Source of the DNA: Pseudomonadota bacterium
GTDB taxonomy: Bacteria; Desulfobacterota; JADFVX01
DNA length: 7,141 nt
Assembly: GCA_015222555.1 (NCBI GenBank)
Contig: JADFVM010000241.1
Span: 1 to 7,141 of the forward strand
Reading direction: 5' to 3'
The notes beneath the pieces are model-generated. The model ran no database searches, had not been told where the DNA came from, and worked only from the letters and a program-made list of their open reading frames with translations. Positions 1-5,494 of this stretch are shown piece by piece. How positions within the stretch are numbered: the first letter of the stretch is position 1; every line of letters starts with the position of its first letter. Both the position numbers and the translations under genes were made by a program.

Positions 1-921
1 GAGGCGAGTGTGGGAGGCGGCATACCTGTCATAAAAGCCTTGAAAGAAGGGCTTGCAGCCAACAACATGCAGACAATCGACGCTATCATCAACGGCACGG
101 CAAATTACATTCTTACTGAGATGACAAACAAAGGGCTGGATTTTCAGCCCGTACTGGAATCGGCGCAAAGGCTGGGTTATGCCGAGGCAGATCCCACCTT
201 TGATATAGAGGGTGTGGACAGCGCCCATAAACTGGCTATTCTTACGTCACTGGCCTTCGGAACGAGGGTAAAGTTTGAGGATATTCATACGGAAGGGATA
301 AGCGACATTTCAAAACTTGACATCAATTATGCCTCAGAGTTGGGCTACAAGATAAAACTGCTGGCCATCGCCAAGAAGTCGGGAGATGAGATAGAAGCAA
401 GAGTCAATCCCACGATGATCCCGAAAGGCGCCCTGCTTGCAAATGTTGAGGGTGTTCTCAATGCCGTTTATGCAACAGGCGATGCCATCGGGCCGACCAT
501 GTATTACGGTCCGGGCGCCGGCATGATGCCAACGGCCAGCGCGGTTATTGGAGATGCCATTGAGCTTGCCAGGGATATTATTAAGGGCATTTCCGGAAGG
601 GTGCCGCCTCTGGCCTTCCAAAAATTGAAAGAGCTGCCCATCAAGGATATGGGAAAGGTTACATCCAAATACTATCTCAGATTTTCAGTGGTCGACAGGC
701 CTGGCGTTCTATCAAAAATATCGGGCATTTTAGGTGAGCATAATATAAGTATCTCGTCGGTGTTACAAAAAGGCCGGCAGATAGAACAGACCGTGCCACT
801 CGTTATTATCACTTACGAAGCGCAGGAAAAGAACCTGAAACATGCCCTCAATAAGATTGATAGCCTTGACATTATTATGGATAAAACCAAGTTGATCCGA
901 ATCGAGGACAATCTGTCATGA
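1..921 (+). CDS. hom: Homoserine dehydrogenase, 3' part (5' end outside window)
   Basis: Homoserine dehydrogenase reduces aspartate semialdehyde to homoserine with NAD(P)H, the branch point to threonine and methionine. The frame is open from base 1, so the gene is cut by the window edge; 306 residues are visible. Counting from the first codon, the fragment opens with EASVGGGIP, shows NGTANYIL at about 31-38, and has the family signature A-x3-G-Y-A-x2-DP-x2-D-I-x-G-x-D-x3-K at 55-77, with every signature position matched. A C-terminal ACT domain (about residues 226-306, starting near LRFSVVDRPGVLSKISGIL) is the usual site of threonine feedback. The family is usually near 430 residues, so the NAD-binding first ~130 residues lie upstream. 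The stop overlaps the purD start by 4 bp (ATGA), which implies translational coupling. A GTG at position 10 is in frame but is not the real start. Confidence 0.96.
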   Translation, partial: EASVGGGIPVIKALKEGLAANNMQTIDAIINGTANYILTEMTNKGLDFQPVLESAQRLGYAEADPTFDIEGVDSAHKLAILTSLAFGTRVKFEDIHTEGISDISKLDINYASELGYKIKLLAIAKKSGDEIEARVNPTMIPKGALLANVEGVLNAVYATGDAIGPTMYYGPGAGMMPTASAVIGDAIELARDIIKGISGRVPPLAFQKLKELPIKDMGKVTSKYYLRFSVVDRPGVLSKISGILGEHNISISSVLQKGRQIEQTVPLVIITYEAQEKNLKHALNKIDSLDIIMDKTKLIRIEDNLS

Positions 922-2195
922 AAGTTCTCGTCATAGGCAGCGGGGGAAGGGAACATGCCCTCATCTGGAAGATACAACAGAGCCCCAAGGTATCTCATAC
1001 CTACTGTGCGCCTGGGAATGCCGGCATCGCCGAAATAGCTGAGACGGTCAACCTGTCTGCCAGCGACATTGAGGGTCTTGCTCGATTTGCTTCGAAAAAT
1101 GAAGTAGATCTCACGATTGTAGGGCCGGAAGTTCCTTTGACGATGGGCATTGTTGACCTCTTTGAAAAGAGTGGACTCAAAATTTTCGGTCCTTCAAAAA
1201 AAGCGGCCGAAATGGAGGGAAGCAAAAGCTTTTCCAAAGAGATTATGAAAAAATATGGCATACCCACGGCTGCATATGAATCTTTCACCTCAAAGGAAGA
1301 AGCTCTGACCTATATAGACAGGGTGGGCGCACCCATTGTCATCAAGGCAGACGGCCTTGCAGCGGGAAAAGGTGTCGTTGTTGCCATGACAGTTGAAGAA
1401 GCAAAAGCAGCCGTCCATTCAATCATGGGAGAAAAGGTCTTCGGCTCTGCCGGCAACAGCGTCGTCATAGAAGAGTTCATGGAGGGAGAGGAAGCATCTA
1501 TTCTCGCCTTCAGTGACGGAAAAAACGTCGCCATGCTGCCCTCTGCACAGGATCACAAACCGATATTTGATGACGATTACGGCCCTAACACAGGGGGGAT
1601 GGGAGCCTATTCGCCGGCACCTGTCATTACCAAAGAGATGGAAAAAGAAATTCTGGAAACTATTATTATACCCACAATCAAAGGAATGGCGTCTGAAGGA
1701 CGAGCCTATAAGGGGATTTTGTATACCGGCCTGATGATAACCGATAAGAGGCCAAAAGTTGTGGAGTTTAATGCCCGCTTTGGCGATCCCGAATGTCAGC
1801 CACTGATGATGAGAATGGAAAGCGACATCATCCCTGTCATGGAGGCAAGCACTGATGGTACCCTTGATAAGGTTGATATTAAATGGAAAGAGGGTGCCTC
1901 TGTTTGTGTCGTCATGGCATCGAAGGGTTACCCTGGAAGCTATAAAAAAGGTCAGGTAATTTCAGGCCTCGACACACTGAAAAAAGAAGAGAATGTTTTC
2001 GTCTTTCATGCCGGGACAAAAGAATCTGGCGAGGACGTTGTCACCAATGGTGGCAGGGTTCTTGGTGTGACTGCCACCGGGGAAAATGTGAAAAATGCAA
2101 TCACTAGAGCCTACGGTGCTGTTCACAAAATAAACTGGGATGGCGCCTATTTCAGAAAAGATATCGGTAAAAAAGCGTTGGAGAGAAATCAATGA
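918..2195 (+). CDS. purD: Phosphoribosylamine-glycine ligase (GAR synthetase)
   Basis: PurD joins glycine to 5-phosphoribosylamine using ATP, the second step of de novo purine synthesis, in the cytoplasm. The 425-residue product has normal family length. It shows the N-terminal motif VLVIGSGGREHAL (3-15), the ATP-grasp lysine/glycine-rich loop IKADGLAAGKG (142-152), NTGGMGAYSP (224-233) and the GARS signature RFGDPECQ (287-294), followed by the usual C-terminal domain ending near residue 420. The ATG at 918 overlaps the hom stop, and GAGGA at 904-908 inside the end of hom lies 9 nt before it, supporting this start. The 3' end overlaps purE by another ATGA. All key motifs are intact and I see no frameshift. 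Translation probably depends on that of hom. Confidence 0.98.
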   Translation: MKVLVIGSGGREHALIWKIQQSPKVSHTYCAPGNAGIAEIAETVNLSASDIEGLARFASKNEVDLTIVGPEVPLTMGIVDLFEKSGLKIFGPSKKAAEMEGSKSFSKEIMKKYGIPTAAYESFTSKEEALTYIDRVGAPIVIKADGLAAGKGVVVAMTVEEAKAAVHSIMGEKVFGSAGNSVVIEEFMEGEEASILAFSDGKNVAMLPSAQDHKPIFDDDYGPNTGGMGAYSPAPVITKEMEKEILETIIIPTIKGMASEGRAYKGILYTGLMITDKRPKVVEFNARFGDPECQPLMMRMESDIIPVMEASTDGTLDKVDIKWKEGASVCVVMASKGYPGSYKKGQVISGLDTLKKEENVFVFHAGTKESGEDVVTNGGRVLGVTATGENVKNAITRAYGAVHKINWDGAYFRKDIGKKALERNQ

Positions 2196-2698
2196 CAAAT
2201 GAAATAAAAGTGTTAATCATCATGGGAAGTGATTCTGATCTGCCTATTATGAACGAAGCCGCTAAGGCACTGGAACAGTTTAATATTGGCTATGAAAAGA
2301 CAATCGCCTCGGCGCACCGGTCACCCAAACGGACTTCAAAGTTGGCCTCTGAAGCCAGAGACAATGGTATTGAGGTTATCATCGCCGGGGCAGGCGCTGC
2401 GGCACACCTTGCGGGTGTCATCGCCTCGGAAACAACGCTCCCCATTATAGGCGTACCTATTGACTCATCTCCACTCAAGGGGATGGATGCACTTCTCGCA
2501 ACGGTTCAAATGCCGGGGGGTATCCCTGTTGCCTCAATGGCTATAGGAAAGGCCGGGGCAAAAAATGCGGGGATATTTGCCGCAGAAATCTTATCGATTA
2601 AATATCCTGAAATTGCCGACAAGCTGGCCACTTATAGAGAAGATATGGCAAAGGCTGTTGAAGAGAAGGCGGAAAGGGTCAAAGCCGGTCAGCTTTGA
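2192..2698 (+). CDS. purE: 5-(carboxyamino)imidazole ribonucleotide mutase, class I PurE
   Basis: PurE converts N5-carboxyaminoimidazole ribonucleotide to 4-carboxy-AIR in purine synthesis. The 168-residue product matches the family in length. Visible motifs are the substrate-phosphate loop MGSDSDLPIM (11-20), the catalytic-histidine segment SAHRSP (40-45), IAGAGAAAHLAGVIA (64-78) and VQMPGGIPVASMAIGKAGAKNA (105-126), all typical of the class I enzyme. The ATG overlaps the purD stop by 4 bp and is preceded by GGAGAGA at 2180-2186. No purK (the ATP-dependent partner making N5-CAIR) lies downstream, because the next gene is convergent; it would have to be elsewhere. A hairpin covers the last codons and the stop. 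Class I versus the CO2-using class II was judged only by sequence resemblance. Confidence 0.97.
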   Translation: MTNEIKVLIIMGSDSDLPIMNEAAKALEQFNIGYEKTIASAHRSPKRTSKLASEARDNGIEVIIAGAGAAAHLAGVIASETTLPIIGVPIDSSPLKGMDALLATVQMPGGIPVASMAIGKAGAKNAGIFAAEILSIKYPEIADKLATYREDMAKAVEEKAERVKAGQL

Positions 2699-2700
2699 CC
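2677..2700. terminator. Hairpin across the purE stop, possible bidirectional terminator
   Basis: A perfect 9-bp inverted repeat (GGTCAAAGC at 2677-2685, GCTTTGACC at 2692-2700) with a 6-nt loop contains the purE TGA. It lies between two convergent genes whose stops are only 11 nt apart, where a shared terminator is expected. The U-tract is poor: on the plus strand the nearest T-run is about 17 nt away (2718-2722), and on the minus strand only CTTTCC follows. It could therefore be a weak intrinsic terminator, a 3'-end stabilising hairpin, or chance. Confidence 0.4.
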
Positions 2701-2709
2701 ACTGCCTGA

Positions 2710-2871
2710 TCATATCATTTTTACAAATCCACTTTTATCGACTTCACAGATGGGGCAAACCCAGTCATCGGGGATATCTTCAAAAGCTGTACCCGGCGCA
2801 ATGCCGCTATCCGGATCACCTTTTTCAGGGTCGTAAATAAAACCGCAAACCTTACAACGCCATTTGTCCAT
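2710..2871 (-). CDS. Rubredoxin (53 aa)
   Basis: Rubredoxin is a small cytoplasmic one-electron carrier with a single iron held by four cysteines. In anaerobes it often feeds oxygen- or superoxide-detoxifying enzymes such as rubrerythrin or flavodiiron proteins. Translating the minus strand gives 53 residues starting MDKWRCKVCGFIYDPEKG and ending in KMI. It has both knuckles, CKVCG (6-10) and CPIC (39-42), the aromatic residues W4, F11, Y13 and W37, and the usual GDPDSGIAPGTAFEDIPDDWVCP core. Length is standard. The ATG at 2871 follows a strong Shine-Dalgarno, AAGGAGGAA at 2881-2889, 9 nt upstream. The second knuckle reads CPICE where CPxCG is usual. It lies 55 bp downstream of aspA on the same strand, with a palindromic repeat between them, so cotranscription is plausible. 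It converges with purE. Confidence 0.96.
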   Translation of the reverse strand: MDKWRCKVCGFIYDPEKGDPDSGIAPGTAFEDIPDDWVCPICEVDKSGFVKMI

Positions 2872-2888
2872 TCGTTCTCTTTCCTCCT

Positions 2889-2929
2889 TGTGTTGCTGAA
2901 ACCGTCATTTTACAGTTGACACGACACTA
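2889..2929. repeat. Palindromic repeat copy 1 (degenerate), at the aspA stop
   Basis: This 40-bp element (2889-2928, plus the T of the stop at 2929) aligns without gaps to 4397-4436 with 32 of 40 identities. The right arm (2913-2928) is 15/16 identical, the central 8 bp 6/8 and the left arm 11/16. Read on the minus strand it begins with the TAG stop of aspA and ends against the rubredoxin Shine-Dalgarno. The fold is weaker than in copy 2, about 11 of 16 pairs counting wobbles, so this copy looks decayed. No U-tract follows, so it is not a classical terminator. Confidence 0.7.
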
Positions 2930-4303
2930 TGTTATATTTTTTATGTCCAACATTGTATCAATCTCTTCCTTGCTCAACAAGCCTTCTTCCAGCACAAGCT
3001 CCCTGATAGTCTTGTTTTCCCGCACGGCCTTCTTTGATATCTCAGCGGCTTTATTATAACCGACATGAAGGTTTAATACCGTTGCGAGGCCAACCGTTTT
3101 CTCTGCATAGTTACTGCATACGGCTTCGTTGGCCGTAATGCCGTCAACACATCTCACGGCAAAAAGTGCCAGTCCGTTTTTTAAAATCTCCATGGAAGTA
3201 AGGATGTTATGATTGATAACCGGCATCATTACATTCAGCTCCAGTTGACCGGCCTGTGTCGCCATGGAAACGGTATGATCGTTACCGGCGACCTGGAAAG
3301 CAACCATATTAAGAGCCTCCGCCATCACGGGATTCACCTTTCCCGGCATAATGGATGAACCCGGCTGCACAGGGGGGAGATTAATTTCTGCCAGCCCCGT
3401 CCGGGGCCCTGAACTCATAAGCCTCAGATCATTACATATCCTGGTAATTTCAAGAGCGAGGTTTTTTATCGATGATGACAGGTTGGCGAAATCAGCCATG
3501 CTCTGTGTTGCCTCAAAAAAGTCTTTAGCTCCCGTCACTTCAAAACCTGAAATCCTGGACAGATGATTGATGACACTTTTTCTGTATCCCCCGGGGGTAT
3601 TCATGCCCGTCCCGGCTGCCGTTGCGCCTAGGCCTGACATCCGCAAAGCCTTAAGACTTTCTTCTATTTTCTTCTTACCCTTTTTAAGGCTTAAGGCATA
3701 AGCGCCGAATTCCTGCCCCAGGCGCACCGGGACAGCATCCTGCAGATGGGTCCTGCCCGATTTCATAATCCCATTAAAACGGGTTGATTTTTTTTTAAAG
3801 GCTTTATACAGGATCTCTATGGAGTGAAGAAGTTCACGGCCTAACATCAAGGTAGCAATTCTCATGGATGAGGGAAAGGTATCGTTTGTCGACTGCGACA
3901 TATTGACATGGTCATTGGGATGGATAAGGGTATATTCGCCTCGCTTACCGCCTAAAATTTCTATGGCCCGGTTGGCAATCACCTCGTTGGCATTCATGTT
4001 GTGTGAAGTCCCGGCCCCGGCCTGGAAGACATCGACAACAAAATGTGTCTTCCATTTCCCATCCATGACCTCCTTTGCGGCCTCAACAATGGCATTACCA
4101 AGTTTTTTGTCCAGAACGCCGCATTCCATATTGGCCTTCGCCGCAGCATATTTCACCATGGCTGTGGCCCTGATAAAATGAGGATGGGCCCTCATACCGC
4201 TGATAGGAAAATTTTCAACCGCTCTTGCGGTCTGCGCACCATAATAGGCATCAAAGGGCACCCTTACTTCACCAAGGGTATCTCTTTCAACTCTGTAGTT
4301 CAC
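2927..4303 (-). CDS. aspA: Aspartate ammonia-lyase (aspartase/fumarase superfamily)
   Basis: Aspartase reversibly splits L-aspartate into fumarate and ammonia, linking amino-acid nitrogen to the C4-dicarboxylate pathway; the enzyme is a cytoplasmic homotetramer. The 458-residue product shows the superfamily signature GSSIMPGKVNP (315-325), with the catalytic serine loop, and GRTHLQDAVP (183-192). Several positions favour aspartase over class II fumarase: AGAGTSHNMN (95-104, fumarases have GSGTQSNMN), QSTND (137-141, fumarases SSND) and AGQLELN (351-357, fumarases GNFELN). The start is GTG at 4303, with GAGGT at 4311-4315 7 nt upstream; the next in-frame Met is residue 37, inside the conserved domain. 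The protein ends DIKNIT at a TAG lying in a palindromic repeat, a few residues shorter than many homologues. Fumarase activity is the main alternative. I found no convincing promoter in the 131 bp upstream. Confidence 0.85.
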   Translation of the reverse strand: MNYRVERDTLGEVRVPFDAYYGAQTARAVENFPISGMRAHPHFIRATAMVKYAAAKANMECGVLDKKLGNAIVEAAKEVMDGKWKTHFVVDVFQAGAGTSHNMNANEVIANRAIEILGGKRGEYTLIHPNDHVNMSQSTNDTFPSSMRIATLMLGRELLHSIEILYKAFKKKSTRFNGIMKSGRTHLQDAVPVRLGQEFGAYALSLKKGKKKIEESLKALRMSGLGATAAGTGMNTPGGYRKSVINHLSRISGFEVTGAKDFFEATQSMADFANLSSSIKNLALEITRICNDLRLMSSGPRTGLAEINLPPVQPGSSIMPGKVNPVMAEALNMVAFQVAGNDHTVSMATQAGQLELNVMMPVINHNILTSMEILKNGLALFAVRCVDGITANEAVCSNYAEKTVGLATVLNLHVGYNKAAEISKKAVRENKTIRELVLEEGLLSKEEIDTMLDIKNIT

Positions 4304-4396
4304 GCAAATAACCTCGGGTCTGATTAAAAGGCGTTAAAGGTCAAAATTCTGTTGTTTATTTTCGTCTGATATTAGCAGAAGTCTGGGGATTGCGCC
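4304..4396. other. Upstream region of aspA
   Basis: This non-coding stretch lies between the aspA start and repeat copy 2. It carries the aspA Shine-Dalgarno (4311-4315). On the minus strand there is a TTGACC and a TAATAT, but neither has a partner hexamer at 16-18 nt. No hairpin, riboswitch or small ORF is evident. If aspA has its own promoter, this is where it must lie unless it is read from the sigma/anti-sigma unit. Confidence 0.4.
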
Positions 4397-4437
4397 AGTG
4401 TCGCGTCAACCGACAATTTACGGTTGACACGACACTA
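4397..4437. repeat. Palindromic repeat copy 2 (near-perfect), at the anti-sigma stop
   Basis: This 40-bp palindrome has 16-nt arms, AGTGTCGCGTCAACCG (4397-4412) and CGGTTGACACGACACT (4421-4436), around an 8-nt centre. There is one mismatch in DNA (4404/4429), which becomes a G-U wobble in the minus-strand RNA, so all 16 pairs can form. The minus-strand reading begins with the TAG stop (4437-4435) of the anti-sigma gene. No T-run follows, so it resembles a REP/MITE-like element more than an intrinsic terminator, although it would be a strong RNA 3' hairpin. Confidence 0.8.
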
Positions 4438-4668
4438 GGCTTGAGAGATTTTTTTTTTCAGAAAGGCACGGACTCTGTCTTGAACATCGGGGGGAATATC
4501 ATCACATTTGATCTCTTTTGTAAGGTCCCGCGTCTTTTTATATGTTTCAAAAAATGCAAGGCATGAGGAACAATCACCCATGTGACGTTCAAATTCTTCT
4601 TTAAAAGCGGGGTCCATCGAATCTTCAAGATAATCAATTATAATACTTACCAAATCTTCACATCTCAT
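4435..4668 (-). CDS. Soluble zinc-finger anti-sigma factor (77 aa)
   Basis: This is a probable anti-sigma protein of the zf-HC2/ZAS type, which binds its cognate ECF sigma factor and blocks contact with RNA polymerase. Residue C3, followed by a helical stretch and then H29-x3-C33-x2-C36, gives the typical C...H-x3-C-x2-C zinc site. Residues after about 45 are charged, with no hydrophobic segment, so it is predicted cytoplasmic rather than membrane-anchored. The ATG at 4668 lies 11 nt after the sigma-factor stop, so the two are almost certainly cotranscribed, although the Shine-Dalgarno is weak. In related zinc anti-sigma proteins, oxidation of the Zn-Cys site releases the sigma factor; whether that happens here is inference. 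The C-terminus contains three lysines encoded by an A10 run, and the stop codon lies in the palindromic repeat. Confidence 0.82.
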   Translation of the reverse strand: MRCEDLVSIIIDYLEDSMDPAFKEEFERHMGDCSSCLAFFETYKKTRDLTKEIKCDDIPPDVQDRVRAFLKKKISQA

Positions 4669-4679
4669 AAATATGTGCC

Positions 4680-5264
4680 CTAATCCCTGTAATATGTTGA
4701 AATCTTTTCCCTCAGGAAAAGTCTTGCTCTGTGTAATCTGGACTTTACCGCCGGAACCGTCATGCCCGTAATGTTTGCAACCTCTTCAGTGGAAAAACCG
4801 TCAATGTCTCTTAACTGAAGGACGATTCTATATTTTTCAGAGAGGCTGTTTATGCTATCCTTCAATATTTCGCCCAGCTCTTTTCTAAGAAGCGTCGTTT
4901 CACCCTTCTCCGCCCAGTTTTGCACCGGCATGCTATGCATTCCATCGCTCCGGAATTTCGGCAGATACTCTTCAAGCGGCGTATAATCATCCCTTTTTAT
5001 CTTTCTCAACTTCATATAAGAAAAGTTGAGAGCGATTCGATACATCCAGCTTGACAGGGCAGCCTCTTCCCTGAAGGTGTTTATCTTTTCAAAAACCTGT
5101 AAGAGCGTATCCTGAACGACATCTTCGGCATCTTCTTCTTTTTTTAAAAGGCCTATGGACAGGTTGAAGATTTTACCACTATACGCATCGACCAGTTCAT
5201 CCATGGCCGCAGGATCTTTATCTTTTAATCTTTGGACAAGACGTGCTTCTTGTGCGCTTGCCAT
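4680..5264 (-). CDS. ECF-type RNA polymerase sigma factor (RpoE-like)
   Basis: This sigma-70 family extracytoplasmic-function regulator directs RNA polymerase to a specific promoter set. With the chosen start it has 194 residues, typical of the class. Region 2 spans about 23-90 and includes the core-binding segment DAEDVVQDTLLQVF (45-58) and the -10-recognition segment FREEAALSSWMYRIALN (64-80). Region 4 spans about 132-190, with LSEKYRIVLQLRDIDGFSTEEVA and the helix-turn-helix end PAVKSRLHRARLFLREKI (171-188). The ATG at 5264 is preceded by AGAGGT (5271-5276) at good spacing. A longer reading to a TTG at 5306 exists, but it adds a hydrophobic-basic stretch with no family similarity, and that codon lies about where the predicted transcript would start. 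The anti-sigma gene follows. The regulated genes and signal cannot be read from the window. Confidence 0.93.
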   Translation of the reverse strand: MASAQEARLVQRLKDKDPAAMDELVDAYSGKIFNLSIGLLKKEEDAEDVVQDTLLQVFEKINTFREEAALSSWMYRIALNFSYMKLRKIKRDDYTPLEEYLPKFRSDGMHSMPVQNWAEKGETTLLRKELGEILKDSINSLSEKYRIVLQLRDIDGFSTEEVANITGMTVPAVKSRLHRARLFLREKISTYYRD

Positions 5265-5308
5265 GCATTTACCTCTTATGATGATAACTTTTAAAGATGG
5301 GTTCAAAA

Positions 5309-5336
5309 AATATCAGTTGCTACCGGACTAAGTCAA
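5309..5336 (-). promoter_or_regulatory. Candidate sigma-70-type promoter of the ECF sigma gene
   Basis: On the minus strand TTGACT (5336-5331) is a 5/6 match to the -35 consensus. It is followed after 16 nt by GATATT (5314-5309), or after 18 nt by TATTTT, each a 4/6 match to the -10 consensus. Transcription would start near 5300, giving a leader of about 35 nt with the Shine-Dalgarno of the ATG at 5264. It supports the shorter start of the sigma gene. I do not see a convincing ECF-type autoregulatory promoter. Confidence 0.4.
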
Positions 5337-5393
5337 GGATATTTACCCTTTTGCCTAAAAATCGGTCTCGAACGCTTTTCCGCACAGCATGGA

Positions 5394-5408
5394 TTGTAGT
5401 GCATACAA
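5394..5408. promoter_or_regulatory. Short palindrome in the divergent intergenic region
   Basis: TTGTA (5394-5398) and TACAA (5404-5408) form a 5-bp inverted repeat around GTGCA, between the divergent ECF sigma and lipA genes. An AT-rich stretch (about 5417-5431) follows. It could be a small operator, but arms this short occur often by chance. Nothing else, neither ORF nor RNA gene, is apparent in the rest of the roughly 230-bp region. Confidence 0.15.
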
Positions 5409-5455
5409 GCCTCAAATCATATTAATTATTACTCGACCCACCACAATAAAAACCT

Positions 5456-5485
5456 TTGACGGAGATCGGGAACATGGAGTAATAT
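5456..5485 (+). promoter_or_regulatory. Candidate lipA promoter
   Basis: TTGACG (5456-5461, 5/6 match to -35) is followed after 18 nt by TAATAT (5480-5485, 4/6 match to -10). The predicted transcription start is about 5491-5493, only a few nucleotides before the lipA ATG at 5495. If this is the real promoter, the mRNA is leaderless or nearly so, consistent with the absence of a close Shine-Dalgarno. Confidence 0.4.
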
Positions 5486-5494
5486 AGCCAGCTT

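Noticed and set aside
2565..2840. Plus-strand open frame of 91 codons across the purE end and the rubredoxin region
   Set aside because: It overlaps purE out of frame and runs antisense to the rubredoxin gene; the translation is basic and unrecognisable.
3864..4327. Plus-strand open frames opposite aspA (3351-3566, 3864-4181, 4043-4327)
   Set aside because: They are antisense shadows of a continuous, motif-complete aspA.
4304..4396. sigma-54 promoter for aspA based on a TGGCGC sequence on the minus strand
   Set aside because: The GC element at the required spacing (TTGC-like -12) is absent.
2889..4437. The repeats as integron attC sites flanking a gene cassette
   Set aside because: The arms do not contain a GTTRRRY/RYYYAAC pair (GTTGACA fails), the 40-bp length is below known attC sizes, and there is no integrase.
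4424..4450. TTGACA in repeat copy 2 (and 2916-2921 in copy 1) as a plus-strand promoter -35
   Set aside because: No -10-like hexamer lies at 16-19 nt in either copy, and no plus-strand gene follows either one.
5265..5306. N-terminal extension of the ECF sigma factor to a TTG at 5306
   Set aside because: It adds 14 residues without family similarity, the codon lies at or before the predicted transcription start, and the ATG at 5264 has a better Shine-Dalgarno.
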